From positions 28,848,890 to 28,912,889 of the forward strand of contig NC_065882.2 of the NCBI RefSeq assembly GCF_932274485.2: a stretch of 64,000 bases of DNA, given 5' to 3'. The notes under the pieces are model-generated. The model was not told the origin of the DNA. It did no database searches and saw only the letters and a program-made list of their open reading frames with translations. Each line of letters starts with the position of its first letter. Positions within the stretch are counted from its first letter, which is position 1. This stretch comes from Patella vulgata (lineage: Eukaryota; Mollusca; Gastropoda; Patellidae). A program made the translations under genes and the position numbers. Below, one piece after another: positions 21,535 through 32,592 of the stretch.

Positions 21535-21680
21535 CCAATTGTTAATTGTTAGGGAATCCAGTATTTGTTTTAGTAAGATTGAAGTCTCTACTTTCTTTAT
21601 ATGCAAATATCATATTTGGAATAAGCCATACTTTTATTCGACAGAGGGGGTGGGCTAATGGCTTAACGCATGCACGTGAA
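21535..21680 (+). repeat. Shared module, partner at 32480-32600
   Basis: 'agtaagattgaagtctc', 'ctactttctttatatg', 'caaatatcatatttg' and 'ataagccatacttttattc' are repeated in the same order at 32505-32575. This is one block of a larger colinear duplication. Confidence 0.7.
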
Positions 21681-21684
21681 ACCA

Positions 21685-21915
21685 CTAGGTAATTTCAGGA
21701 CTTACATATGGTTCAATTTTATTTGAATGATTTGCTTGCTCGTAAGGTGTATTTAGCAAAGGGAGGAAACCGTTGGACCCTGTGAAAACCCACGAGATTA
21801 GACAGACGACCCTACTCCGAGTCACATTCAAGCGGGGAATCGAAACCATGCCACTTGATTCAATGACAGACCTTATGATACAGCGCGCACGTGCTAATGA
21901 TTCGCCATCCAACCC
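21685..21915 (-). repeat. SINE family B, partial
   Basis: Reverse complement of SINE B: 'tttagcaaagggaggaaacc', 'gaaaacccacgagatta', 'ggggaatcgaaaccatgcca' (B box region) and 'gcgcgcacgtgctaatgatt' (A box region). Confidence 0.75.
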
Positions 21916-22039
21916 CTATCTAAGCTTAAGAACAAATGATACTAATAAAGTACAATTTCAGAGAAAAATTAAATAGATTCATAAGATTGCTTATTACTTT
22001 TGCAATATACAATTATAATAACATTAACATACCTTATAT

Positions 22040-22680
22040 TGTTCCTAACCCGCCATTACTAAAAAAAAACACACTTCCGGTGAATCCGGATCGGCTTAGT
22101 TTGTTTTAAACAGAACGAATTATTAATGAATTATTAATACATAGAAACAATATCGATCCTAAAATAAATGTTACAAATACATGGCATTAGTTATTTAAAT
22201 ATTCTTCAAAGTATCACTGCTCAAAACAATGTCAGGACGCTGTTGATGCTAACTTTATTCACGCTTCATGTAGCCCACTATAGTATCAGGTTATCTGACT
22301 GAACATTAATTTGCGACACATATTAAAATATTCTAAACTTAGAAAACAATATTATTTTCTAATTTATGTGAGAGTTATTAATTTATGTGAGAGTTATTTT
22401 TTTTTTTGGGGGGGGGGGGGGGGTCAGTTAACCAATAATGTCCGATTTCGATTTATCAACCAATTAAATTAATTAATAGTTTAACTTATTTGTTTCCCAC
22501 GCACAATGAGTCAACTTTTTAAAAACACCCAGATTATTGCGCCAATAAAAGTCAACAACTTCCAGACATTGTATATTGCAGACATTTTAACAAGAATTAA
22601 TCTGCAAGTCTGTCTGGCAATTGTCTGAGAAAAATAGTGTTATTGCCATAATAACATTTTTTACATCTTCATTTCAGTTT
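22040..22680 (+). repeat. Old duplicated block, partner at 33670-34265
   Basis: Shared words in the same order: 'acaatatcgat', 'tatcactgctcaaaa', 'cgctgtt', 'caaccaat', 'aagtctgtctggc' and 'gtctgag.aaaaata'. A run of T followed by about 18 G lies at 22393-22423. No coding sequence is seen. Confidence 0.6.
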
Positions 22681-23098
22681 ACTGTTGTAGTATGGTACTT
22701 TTCAGTCGAAAATCTAGTGGTAGATAATGCTTTAAAATTACAAAATGCTAAAGATCTTCATTTTGCCTAATTTGTTTAAGGGACCACAAAGTAATTGTGT
22801 ATAATATATTAATTACATAAATCATGGAGATAATATTAGAGTTTATGGAGCAATAATTTGGATTTCCACAGAAATTCATTTAAATCATGGAAATAATTCT
22901 GTGCGTTGTTTTTAATTTTGCAACATACTGACCCTTTTATATAAAATAACATGCATGTGATTTTAATGACTGGGATTACTGTTTCTCTTTAATAGTGTAA
23001 TTATGCACCAATTCACGGGTACTGTAAGATTTTATTTCTCTCCGGTTATTATGTCATTTTATAGTTGAGAACATACATGAAATTGATAGTGGATTAAG
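22681..23098. other. AT-rich, nothing recognised
   Basis: No frame, repeat tail or motif stands out. Confidence 0.5.
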
Positions 23099-23208
23099 AT
23101 GAAAGGAAATGGGGTTTAACGTCCTACTTTTTTGGCACTAAACTGGGTTAATGAAGGCGGGCATACACTATGAGGGAAATTTTACCTGGACAGCGGCGTT
23201 ATCGCAAA
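23099..23208 (-). repeat. SINE family A fragment
   Basis: Contains 'gaaatggggtttaacgtcct', 'actgggttaatgaaggcggg' and 'ctatgagggaaattttacct'. Only the 3' third is present. Confidence 0.75.
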
Positions 23209-23619
23209 TGATTAAACATAATATTAATTCATAATGGGATAATGTTTAGTCTACCGTTATTTATAGGACCACATGGATACAGTTTCAAAGCTTCTATTAT
23301 TTTACATGTTTAAGCTGATCATGAATTCTTGTGTTTGTGGCTTAACTAATCATATGATTAATTAGTACTCACACCCATCTTGTGAAGAATTTGACAGCAT
23401 GTAATTTTTATTTCATTGTTTTAATTAGTTGAAACTACGTTCAAATGATTATGAGTCAATTGTTTTTTTATCAAATGATAAACAACATAGTTGATATTTA
23501 TATAAAAAAAAACAATGTTTTGTAAAATATATTATTTTGTAATTATTAATATTCTAGACCGTGTTGACCAAACTACGATCTATATTGGTTCTTAAACCCG
23601 TGGTCTCCCGAATGGATAG
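23209..23619. other. AT-rich, nothing recognised
   Basis: No gene or element identified. Confidence 0.5.
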
Positions 23620-23777
23620 TACACATTACTTGTGTTAATTATATGAAAAAAACACAAGATTTTATCAATCTACAAAAGTTTGTGTTAATGCAATGCAAAA
23701 CAAAACAGGTTTGTGTAGAATAGGTTTAACAGAAGTCCTTGTGTTGAGATTCAACACAAGTTTTTTTTTTCAGTGTA
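23620..23777. mobile_element. Short TIR element of the ACTTGTGTT family
   Basis: Starts TACACATTACTTGTGTTAAT and ends AACACAAG, a T run and CAGTGTA. Internal copies of AACACAAG/CTTGTGTT are frequent. A close relative is at 34331-34497 and an expanded one at 28677-29060. A SINE A tail follows directly (23776-23805). Confidence 0.65.
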
Positions 23778-23999
23778 GGACGTTAAACCCCATTTCATTT
23801 CATTTGATTGTCATTTCATTTTGTTAGAGCACTCGGGCACCCAGTCACTTATTTGCGAATAAAGAGTTAAGTGTGAACGAAATTACTTTGGAAACCCACG
23901 TCCACTATTAAAAGATATAAAAATGGATAATATAAGTTTTCGATGTTCTGTCTACAAGTCTAGTACGGTTTATTAAAGAGAATTTGTTTAAATGTTTAA

Positions 24000-24064
24000 T
24001 AAATACCTAAAGAGCCGCTGTCCGGTGAAAACGTTAGCATATAAATGTAGCTTTGTTTTGCCAT

Positions 24065-24133
<69 letters not shown>

Positions 24134-24180
24134 GTTGGCGAAATGAAACTAAAATTATTTGTGCTAACGTTTTCACAAAC
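24000..24180. repeat. Inverted repeat around an (AT)n microsatellite
   Basis: GTGAAAACGTTAGCA at about 24014 and its complement at about 24160 flank about 65 bp of AT dinucleotides (24067-24131). 'gccgctgtccggtgaaaacg' resembles the tail of Penelope-like elements. Peptides of alternating Ile and Tyr from this region are artefacts. Confidence 0.6.
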
Positions 24181-24199
24181 GAAGTTGTGCATACATACA

Positions 24200-24835
24200 C
24201 AGATTTTCTATCTATATAGAGACGTCCATGATTTGCAGAAACAGTTTGATTTAGACAATAATACTATTTTATATTTGTCTACTGACAACAAACTTTCTAT
24301 GAAGACGAGCCGGATATTGGCCTTGGGATACTGTACAAAGTTTTAGATATCATTTCCGAGAAGATTTTCGCTCTTTGATTCTTGATCAATTGAATCAGTT
24401 CAGCGACTAATAAGAAAAGGGACTAATTTAGATTGCTGAGCTTGTCGAGTCAAGAAGCAAGAAAGGACGCTAACCTGGTCAATTGTCTCCCCCGCGCCTT
24501 CGATATTACATTAATCCTTGAAAGTTGCCATTTGATGCCTTCTAGTTAAAGTTAAGCCATGAGAAAATATTCAAAGCAACACCTGGTACAGCGTACTAGA
24601 AATAACATCTAACAGAGTTTTATAGATCATAGTTTAGATAATCATAATCAAATAAATCAGTCACCGACCAGTACACTGATCGAATAAAACAGTGCTCAAA
24701 AGTAGGTGTGTACTGTATTGTTTTTAGTGACCAGACGTAATAAAATATTTTGAAATGAAAGGAATAAAATTATCAGACATTTTCTCTTGGGCATAATTTG
24801 GTTATCACCCCTCTAAACATATTTTCTTTTTAATT
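24200..24835. other. Nothing recognised
   Basis: No gene, tail or repeat was identified. Confidence 0.45.
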
Positions 24836-24842
24836 TGTAGTG

Positions 24843-25135
24843 ACCAGGAAGAATCATATTATTGACTAAGTTTACCTAATAAGCCTATTTTTTTTTTAAA
24901 ACAGTTATAACAGAGCAGTGTAGCAACAAATGTTATAAAAACAACAATTTTTGCAATTCAGAAAATCCTCATGTCATTTTTATCACCACCAGGAAGAATG
25001 ATATTATATTGACTTAGTTTGCCTGATAAGCCTAAATTATTTAGAACAGTTATAACAGAGCAATGTAGCAACACATTTTGTAATAACAACCAGTTTTGCA
25101 ATACAGTAATTTCCTCTTGTGTCATTTTCATCATC
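24843..25135. repeat. 146-bp diverged tandem duplication
   Basis: 'ccaggaagaat', 'ttgactnagttt', 'ataagccta', 'acagttataacagagca' and 'tgtagcaacaa' occur in the same order starting at about 24844 and 24990. Confidence 0.7.
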
Positions 25136-26293
25136 ACCATGATCATTTTGTTCACCCAGCTGATTGTCAGAATGATTATTTATGTATTCATCATGCACGT
25201 TATCATCAGCAACATCATTTTCATACAAATTTTATTGTAAAAATGGTTGATTTTGTAAAAGTAGAACGTTGAGTGACAAAAGTAGAAACCATTAAAAAAA
25301 ACCGGTTTCATTGCAGAAATGGTTCCCTCGGTCTTTTCCTTTTGTAATATCGACCATTTTTGCAATAATTTAATATCATTGCAAAACCGCTTACCTCGGA
25401 GTTCCACTGTTGTAATATCAGCCATTTCTTTACATTGAGTTCATAATGCATGGGACTGTTTGACAGTAGAGGGCCTGATAACCTCCCGCCTATGTTTTAA
25501 CATAGCTTAAGGATGGATTGCGGTGGTATCTCATAATTCGACTACGATAGTAATGGTTAGTACAGTTTGGGGTGATGCAAAGCATCGAACTATTTTTTAC
25601 TTCATAAAATACTCATGCAGTAGCTCAGATTATTCATATTTGTATTTGGCCTAGCACCGTCTTGTTTGCAATAATACTTGACTGCGGTAGTTAAATAGAG
25701 CCCGTCGCCTCTTCATGGTTCGAACACAATAATCAGTATAATTAACAACGCCCCCTGTTTTAGAGTACAGGTAACATATATTGATAAATTCCTTTAATAA
25801 AAGGGCTGAAATGAATGTCCTTTGTGGTGAGTTTATGGTAAACAAATATATACACTTACTGTGTTCGTTTTATTTACAGCACACTCTATATAGCTTGATT
25901 CTATTTCTGTTTCCCTTAAACACAGACGGCACAATAACTTACTTGTTGAAACAGTATCATAATATCAAACACGACATTTAGCTATTAATTTAAGTTCATA
26001 TTAAATCGTGCCTAGTTAATTAAGACTGTTGACGGATAGGGCTGTGTGTATCGACTTCAAATATCTTACAAGACAATTAAATAGTAATAAGAGTAAACCA
26101 CTCTTAATTAACTCTCCCATAAACTAACTTTGCTTGACTAACAGCATGGGCATGGAGAGGACATGCGTCTAGTCGTTCTTGGGGCATCTGTACATTTTTG
26201 CTGTGTGAGTAAAATATACATTGACGGTGGTGAATATTTGTGGTCTTCACATCATTTTGTGTGTGTTATAAACGTAATTGTTCCAATAATATA
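25136..26293. other. No recognisable gene or element
   Basis: Some short words recur at 25240-25420 ('ttgcaat', 'gaaatggttccctcgg'/'aaaccgcttacctcgg'), suggesting an old short repeat. Otherwise nothing stands out. Confidence 0.4.
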
Positions 26294-26449
26294 TACTCTT
26301 CAAACAAAGTAGGGGATATTGAAATGCAAATACCTATGCAGGTTGTGATATGATAAATAGTCATGGACAATTGACCTGCTTTGAGAGTATGTTCACAGAA
26401 CCACTGAGCTGCACGTGCGACACGCAATAGCGCCATACACGTGGGAGGG

Positions 26450-26493
26450 AAATGAAATGAAATGGAGTTTAACGTCCTACTGTTCTGCTCCTA
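26450..26493 (-). repeat. 44-bp SINE A end with perfect 11-bp TSD
   Basis: ACGTGGGAGGG occurs at 26439-26449 and 26494-26504. Between them is only 'aaatgaaatgaaatggag', 'tttaacgtcctactgttctg' and 'ctccta', the last 44 bp of SINE A in reverse. The perfect duplication shows this is a real, extremely 5'-truncated retrotransposition event. Confidence 0.85.
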
Positions 26494-26514
26494 ACGTGGG
26501 AGGGGTTCATTGTC

Positions 26515-27490
26515 AAATTTGACACTTCTACGTGCTATTGGCATGCTTCAAATGGGTTCTACACAGCGAGCAGTAGCCAGCATGCTTAATGTGTCACAGT
26601 CTGTGATCAGCAAACTGTGTTAACCGGTACCAACAAACACATAATGTTGATGATAGACCTCGTTAAGGTCGTCCTAGAGCCACTACACAAGCCGAGGATC
26701 GATACATTAGTACACAGGTCCCGCGAAATCGAGGACAAACGGCCAATCAGCTTGTCTGTAAACTTGTACCAAGTTACAGGAATTCGATTTACACCCCAAA
26801 CGATTAAAAATCGGCTACATGCAGGCCATTTGCATGCGCGACGACCGCGTGTTGTGCCTCCATTAACTCGCCAGCACATGGCAAACAGACGTCAATGGTG
26901 TAGGCAGCGTAGAAATTGGGGGTAATCGTCGATGGGCGCGTGTAATGTTCTCAGATGAATCCAGATTTATTCTGGATTTCACCAATAGGTATACTCGTGT
27001 TTGGAGGCGTGTAAATGAGCGTCATGCTAGCCTTAACGCCAGACAGCATGACAGATTTGGGCGTGGATCTGTTATGGTGTGGCAGAACGACTTGAATATT
27101 GTTCAAGAAAGGGTCACTGGTGTGTACTACCGTGACCACATCCTGGCACCGAAAATTCTGTCCCTAGCTCAACGTGCAGGTCGACGTTTCATCTTTCAAG
27201 ATGATAATGCCCGTGCCCACCGCGCTCGTGTCGTGAATGACTACCTCAAGCGTCACCGTATTGTCCATATGCCTTGGCCAGCCATGAGTCCTGACCTTTC
27301 CCCTGTAGAGCATGTCTGGGACATGATCGGGAGACGTGATCGTCGACGTCAACGTACAACAATTGGCCGTGGCACTGCAAGAGGAGTGGGTCAGATTGCC
27401 CCAAATCGTGATTGGACGGTTGATTAGGAGCATGTGCCACGACGAATTGCTGAATGTCTGAGGATTGGTGGAGCTATTACTCATTATTAG
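26515..27490 (+). pseudogene. Tc1-type transposase (DD34E), broken
   Basis: An N-terminal helix-turn-helix segment (LRAIGMLQMGSTQRAVAS, then LNVSQSVISKL, about 26528-26620) binds the terminal repeats in this family. The catalytic part shows FSDESRF (about 26948), FQDDNARAH (about 27195) and SPDLSPVEHVWD (about 27287), with 34 residues between the second Asp and the Glu. In-frame stops lie after the HTH ('aaactgtgttaaccgg', 'cctcgttaaggt') and before the DESRF block. A frame change near 27350 moves the end into another frame, where VALQEEW and IGRLIRSM continue. The normal length would be about 330 residues. Confidence 0.85.
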
Positions 27491-27834
27491 GACAAAAATC
27501 AAAAACGTCCATTTACAATTTTGATAGTGTACCTCTTTGGGAGTGAAATGGGGCCGTCAGATAAGTCGCCCATATAAACTGTTTATGTTCATGTGTAGGC
27601 AATTGGCCTGTTATTAACATACACTGGTTACCTCTAATAAAAACAGCAGTGTATTTCCACAGTTTTGTATTGTTTCTGAATATCCCCTACTTTTTTTTGA
27701 AGAGTATATAACAATAATCCAATGAAGCTCGAAACTTACATCGTGTTCCCATGAAGTTATTACCCGGGTGCTTACTCTTTCCAGAACACCCGAATACATG
27801 TAGTTGGCTTTTGTCACGTTTATATGAAATGAAA

Positions 27835-28135
27835 TGGGGTTTAGCGTTCTACTTTGCTGCACCAACCGGGATAATGAGGGACAGGCATACGCCATGCAGC
27901 GTGCTATGGGTGAAATTTTGTCAGAGTTTCGGATTACAAGTGTCAACGGTTCTTTTACACGCACGCCAACTTGTACAGGGAACCTCGGTTTCTTTCCATC
28001 CGAACGACTAGACACTGTTTCTAGGAAAAACCACGCTGGAAAATCTCCGAGAAATGCGCGGCCAGCACGGGAACGATCCCGGGCTCTCCCGGTTAGTGAG
28101 CCAGAGGCCTTACTTACAGAGCCACCATAGCTCTC
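27835..28135 (-). repeat. SINE family A with 12-bp TSD
   Basis: Flanked by GTCACGTTTATA (27823-27834) and GTCAAGTTTATA (28136-28147). The tail, body and head are present but diverged. Confidence 0.75.
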
Positions 28136-28147
28136 GTCAAGTTTATA

Positions 28148-28676
28148 GAAGATATTGACACAAACGAATATGACAAATAGTATTATAGAATTAAAATAGT
28201 CGGCATCAAGAATTTGTTTCCTACATGACCGAAACATTTATTTAAAAGATATGCTAATCCGTTTTCCCAAAAATAAATAATATAAAAGCGCGTTTTCGTT
28301 TAAGAGCGTGGAGTGTAGATAACCAATTTGGTGCTGAATATGCGGTGTTAACATTAAGTATCCTTTTAGTTATATATTTAAGGATTGGCGTTTTCTGCAT
28401 GTAAACGTAGATGTGGGCTGCGTAACCTTCTAATTAAAACCTACAACTTACACATGATACAATTCAAAAACTATAAATGAAAAGATTACTAGTAATTAGA
28501 TGTAAATAAATGAGATTTGTTGAAGACTAACAAACTCTGAAGTAGTATATGTTATGACAGTATTATTATTTATAGATGCATGTATCAGTTTAACTTCCGA
28601 TAATTTCTTAGAAAATCATATCACGTTTCTCGGACAATATTATACATGATCATATATTTACAGGAAACACTACTTC
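28148..28676. other. AT-rich, nothing recognised
   Basis: No gene or repeat was identified. Confidence 0.5.
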
Positions 28677-29060
28677 TACACTGAAAAAAAACTTGTGTTG
28701 AAACAACACAAACTTGTGTTGTTTTCAACACAAGTAAGGTGTCTCTATTTAACAACACAAACTTGTGTTGAAACAACACAAAACTTGTGTTAAATGTTGA
28801 AACAACACAAAACTTGTGTTAAAATGTATCAAACAACACAAAACTTGTGTTGAAACTTGTGTGAAATCTACACAATACTTGTGTTGAAACTTGTGTTGAA
28901 ATTTCTGAAACTTGTGTTAAAATTTCTGAAACTTGTGTTGAAATTTCTGAAACTTGTGTTGAAATTTCTGAAACTTGTGTTGAAATTTCTGAAACTTGTG
29001 TGGTTTCATAAAAACTTGTGTATAGCCATCAACAAAAACTTGTGTTGTATTTTTCCCCAA
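28677..29060. repeat. Expanded ACTTGTGTT array with 21-bp minisatellite
   Basis: Begins CTACACTG and an A run then CTTGTGTTG, like the inverted end of the 23620 and 34331 elements. It is then filled with alternating AACACAA and ACTTGTGTT words. From about 28880 to 28995 a 21-bp unit (AACTTGTGTTGAAATTTCTG plus A) is repeated about five times. The LVLKFLK-repeat peptide is a by-product. Confidence 0.8.
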
Positions 29061-29819
29061 TTTATATCCAGCATAGCAATCTTTCTATGCAGGACCCCTC
29101 TCTTTGCTCTGTTAGACCTGTAAAGTTTGATAAAAGAAGGAAACAAAAAAAATTTTTGTAAGATTATTATTTATTCATAAAATCATAGGAAAAAATAAAT
29201 TAATACATCAAAACTAAATAGATATTTGAAATGTTAACAGAAAAACAGAGAATTCTAATACTAATTATATTGTATTATATATAATGACCCCTCCCCCCCC
29301 CCCCCCACTTTACCCATCACAAAATATAAAATAGCTATTTAAATTGTTCTTTACCCCACACACCTTACCCATCACAAAATATAAAATAGCTATTTAAATT
29401 GTTCTTTACCCCAAAACAAGAACTGAGAATATAAAGATATGTACACAGTATCCCTACCCCATACCCCAAAATATATAATTCAAATATATCTAAATTTAAT
29501 AAAATCCAAACCAAGCACTAATAAGATTAATTATGCACTAAATTGAAACAATTTCAAAAACTGAAAAGTGCTACAAAATCACACCACAAGTGATTTGTGA
29601 GGCATCTAGAAATAACTGAATACACAGAAAACTAACAAAAGAAAAATGCACTATTTTGCAGGAGTAATAAAATGATGTAGAGCCTTTTCCTCATTAAAAA
29701 AAAACCCCAAACAAAATTAATATTTTATAAATAAAAGAAGCAAAGCATCAAGATTACAGGATTGAAATAAAAAAATATCATATGTACAAAAGATTTATAT
29801 ACAATCACAAGTCATATGC
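29061..29819. repeat. AT-rich region with C run and 55-bp tandem duplication
   Basis: A C run is at about 29289-29306. 'tacccatcacaaaatataaa' plus 'atagctatttaaattgttct' occurs at 29311 and again at 29366, a period of 55 bp. No gene is seen. Confidence 0.7.
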
Positions 29820-29925
29820 CACAGTGGTTCAGTGAGTATAAGGCGTTGGCCGAGAAATTTCAACTGGATTTTCCGGCATAGTTCCCACTTTTCAGTAGTG
29901 TTGGATATGGCAAGGGATAATTGGG
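29820..29925 (+). repeat. SINE family A head fragment
   Basis: A-box-like 'cagtggttcagtgagtataa', then 'ggccgagaaatttcaactgg' and 'attttccggcatagttccca'. The B box segment is deleted. Confidence 0.6.
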
Positions 29926-29942
29926 TACAAGCCCGGAATCAA

Positions 29943-30195
29943 AAGAGAGAGAGAGAGAAATGGGGTTTAACGTCCACTCGACACAAACTAGGTCATTTCG
30001 GGACTAACATATGGTTTAATTTTATTTCAATAATTCGTTTGCCCGTAGGGGTCTTTAGCAGTGGGAGGAAACCGGAGGTCCCGGAGAAAACCCACAAGAT
30101 TGGACAGGCGACCCTACTCCTTGTCTACAACCGGGGATTCGAAACCATGCCAGTTGACTCAATGACAGGCCGTATGATACATATCAAGCACAAAT
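29943..30195 (-). repeat. SINE family B, near full length
   Basis: Reverse orientation. It starts with the GAGAGAGAG complement of the tail, then 'aaatggggtttaacgtcc', 'ggtctttagcagtgggagga', 'gaaaacccacaagattggac' and the B box region 'ggggattcgaaaccatgcca'. Confidence 0.8.
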
Positions 30196-30199
30196 GACA

Positions 30200-30630
30200 A
30201 TTTAGTAAACTTGTGGACAATATATATGAAATTAATAAGAAACCATCTGCATGGATTAAGAATAACAGTAATAGAAATAATCAAGGTGTAAAGGATATTT
30301 AACAATAACAACAAACATAACAAGGTAATTAGCTACTAATAAGCACTGATACTGCATGATTAGAGGGTTATTAACAGTTATGAAGCCCTTCAAAAGGGTA
30401 GCATGTATGGATAGTGGGAAGTTGATAAAGCACAGGTAGTGAGGCCATGTGCATGAAGTTAAATAAGATTGCATTATATAAGTACAACTATAACAATACA
30501 CAATTTGTACTAAGAAAACAAGAACAAAAATCCTCTAAAAATATAAGGGACATGTTGGGAGAATCTATAATATCGAAAATTTATTAATGAGATGGGGTGG
30601 GGGCGGGGATTTTAGTACAACCAAAGATGG
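30200..30630. other. AT-rich, nothing recognised
   Basis: No gene or repeat was identified between the SINE and the PLE 3' end. Confidence 0.45.
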
Positions 30631-30639
30631 CTTAATAGT

Positions 30640-32251
30640 TAAATTATGTTGTGCATCTTAATTACATCATCATATGCCCTGGGGATGTAGAGCCCTAAGT
30701 CCCTATTGAGTTCAGGTGAATGTCTTCTGATATTTATAGCTTCTAGGATCTTCCTGGTTTTCTTGTTCTGTTGGTTGGCGGTTAGTATCTGGACCTCATT
30801 CTGTGTTGTGGGTGATTCTGGAGATGTTCCGCTATGGCTGAGTTATTAGTAGCGGCTTTGGACTTATGTTCCGTTATCCTTTTGTCAATGGGTCGTTTCG
30901 TTTCCCCGATATATGTAGCCTTGCAGGAACAAACCACTTGATAGACGACTCCTTTGGGTTGGGTGGGGAGAATTGGTTGCAACTTGCCGTTGGCTTTCAA
31001 TATCTGTTTCAGGGTGGTCGGGACCGAAAATGTGGTGTCAATGTTTGATTTCTTTAGTAGGTTGGTCACTCTGTATGTTAAATTACCATAAAAGGGCAAG
31101 GTTATTCTGATGGGTGATTTTTCAGGTTTTTGATAATCTTTACTGGTGGTTTTGATAGTTTCATTGATCTGCTTTTTCACTAGTAACGGGGGATAATTAT
31201 TCAGGTTACAAAACACGTGGCGTAAATGGTCCAATTCTTCCTGCAGGAATTCGGGTTCACAAATGTTGATTGCTCTGCGTGCTAGGGTGGAAATAAGGGC
31301 TCTTTTGATATAATGGGGATGACTGGAGTTGTAATTGATATATTGGTCTGTGTGGGTCGGTTTGCGGTATATTTTAGTTTTCATTTGATTATTGACTTTT
31401 ATAACTTGTACATCTAAGAATGGTAGGGTATTTTCTTTTTCTGTTTCGATAGTGAATTTAATTCTAGGATGCTGTTTGTTCAGGTGTTCAAGCAGGGACA
31501 TAGGTTCATCATTTTCATCAAGCACCACAAACGTATCATCGACCTTGCGAAGCCAAATGATTGGAGTGATGGGAGAGGTTCTTAGGGCACAGTTTTCAAA
31601 TTCAGTCATGAAGATTTCAGAGATTAAGGGTGATAGGGGACTACCCATGGGCAAACCGTTGACTTGCTTGTATATGTCGTCACCCCAGGTGAAGAATGTC
31701 GAATCAAGGCACATAGTAACTAACTCAAGGATACTATCGGTTGACAACTTAGTTTCTAGGGGTGCTTCTAATTCATTTAATCGGGTGCGGAGGACTTCAA
31801 TAGCTTCTTGACGGGGAACGTTGGTAAAAAGATCAACCACATCGTACGAACCAATCTTCCCAGGGCGGTTTAGGTCTCTAATAGTGTTGCAAAAACCACC
31901 AGAGTCTTTGATGAAGGATGTAGATGAAGTTCCTAATGGAGCAAGTAGCTTAGACATGTGTTTAGCAACGTTGTAAAAAACTGAATCTCTTGAACAGACT
32001 AATAACCTGGCCTTGATCGGGTTTTTGTGGGTCTTGATGGTGGCTCGGGCGTAAGGAGGACGTGGGTGGTTTGGTTTTAACTGGTAAGAAAGATCTTTGG
32101 TTAGTTGTTGGGAGTCACATAATTCTTTAAGCTTATCATTTAGTTGTTTTTCTAATGTTGTTGTTGGATTTTTCCTGATTTTTCTGTAGGTTGTGGCATC
32201 ATTGAGCAGTTGGTTGACGGTTGAATTGTATTCGTCGGTGTTCATGACCAC
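30640..32251 (-). mobile_element. Penelope-like element 2, 5'-truncated
   Basis: A minus-strand PLE from VVMNTDEY (at the 32251 edge) to the C-terminal end DVIKMHN near 30645. The 5' edge coincides with a SINE A copy starting at 32252, so either the SINE landed there or the PLE is truncated at that point. No flanking terminal repeats were recognised. Confidence 0.8.
30782..32251 (-). CDS. PLE reverse transcriptase plus GIY-YIG endonuclease, 5'-partial
   Basis: A 489-codon open frame. Residues 1-70 hold PLE-specific sequence (NDATTYRKI). Residues 70-280 hold the reverse transcriptase: ARATIKTHKNPIKAR, SYDVVDLFTNVP (Asp137), NGLPMGSPLSPLISEIFM (198-215), KVDDTFVV (DD at 238-239) and LPFLDVQV (276-283). 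Residues 295-330 carry YRKPTHTDQYINYNSSHP and LARRAINI. The GIY-YIG nuclease follows: VVYQVV (435-440), YIGE (447-450), Arg458 and His462. One frame change near the last 10 residues cuts it short; the normal end (LTANQQNKKTRKILEAINIR, with the catalytic Glu, then RRHSPELN) is encoded at about 30690-30775. The product would copy element RNA at a nicked target. It is the least decayed coding stretch in the window. Confidence 0.85.
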   Translation of the reverse strand: MVMNTDEYNSTVNQLLNDATTYRKIRKNPTTTLEKQLNDKLKELCDSQQLTKDLSYQLKPNHPRPPYARATIKTHKNPIKARLLVCSRDSVFYNVAKHMSKLLAPLGTSSTSFIKDSGGFCNTIRDLNRPGKIGSYDVVDLFTNVPRQEAIEVLRTRLNELEAPLETKLSTDSILELVTMCLDSTFFTWGDDIYKQVNGLPMGSPLSPLISEIFMTEFENCALRTSPITPIIWLRKVDDTFVVLDENDEPMSLLEHLNKQHPRIKFTIETEKENTLPFLDVQVIKVNNQMKTKIYRKPTHTDQYINYNSSHPHYIKRALISTLARRAINICEPEFLQEELDHLRHVFCNLNNYPPLLVKKQINETIKTTSKDYQKPEKSPIRITLPFYGNLTYRVTNLLKKSNIDTTFSVPTTLKQILKANGKLQPILPTQPKGVVYQVVCSCKATYIGETKRPIDKRITEHKSKAATNNSAIAEHLQNHPQHRMRSRY

Positions 32252-32485
32252 AGGTTATCTCTTGGGGTTGACCGAGAAAGCTCATCTTGATTTTGCAGAG
32301 TGGTTTCCCCTGAGATCCAATGTACACATTGGCGTACACATAAAAGTTCTCTTGGCAGTTTGAATTCGCTATTAGAGTAGGCCATAGTGTCGCTGCCCGG
32401 ACAAACATTTTCTCTTAGCACACTGCATTAGACCAGTCGGAGCTGAACAGTAGGACGTTGTCTTTAAACCCCATTTCATTTCAGG
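32252..32485 (+). repeat. SINE family A, diverged
   Basis: Head remnant 'ggttatctcttggggttgac', body 'gtacacattggcgtacacat', 'cttggcagtttgaattcgct' and tail 'taaaccccatttcatttcag'. It abuts PLE 2. Confidence 0.7.
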
Positions 32486-32592
32486 TAATCTAGTATTTTT
32501 CTAGTAAGATTGAAGTCTCTCTACTTTCTTTATATGTAAATATCATATTTGAAATAAGCCATACTTTTATTCAATATGGGGTGGGGCTGGGG

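Larger units (their letters stand above)
26296..27704 (+). mobile_element. Tc1/mariner element 1, 1.41 kb, TA target
   Basis: Terminal inverted repeats CTCTTCAAACAAAGTAGGGG (26296) and its near mirror at 27704 lie between TA dinucleotides. The element carries one transposase frame on the plus strand. A 44-bp SINE A end has landed inside it (26450-26493). Confidence 0.85.

Noticed and set aside
23988-24346. Ile/Tyr-repeat peptides on both strands
   Set aside because: They are produced by an (AT)n microsatellite.
28857-29123. Repeat protein with LVLKFLK units
   Set aside because: The frame simply follows a 21-bp minisatellite inside an ACTTGTGTT array; no start context or relatives are seen.
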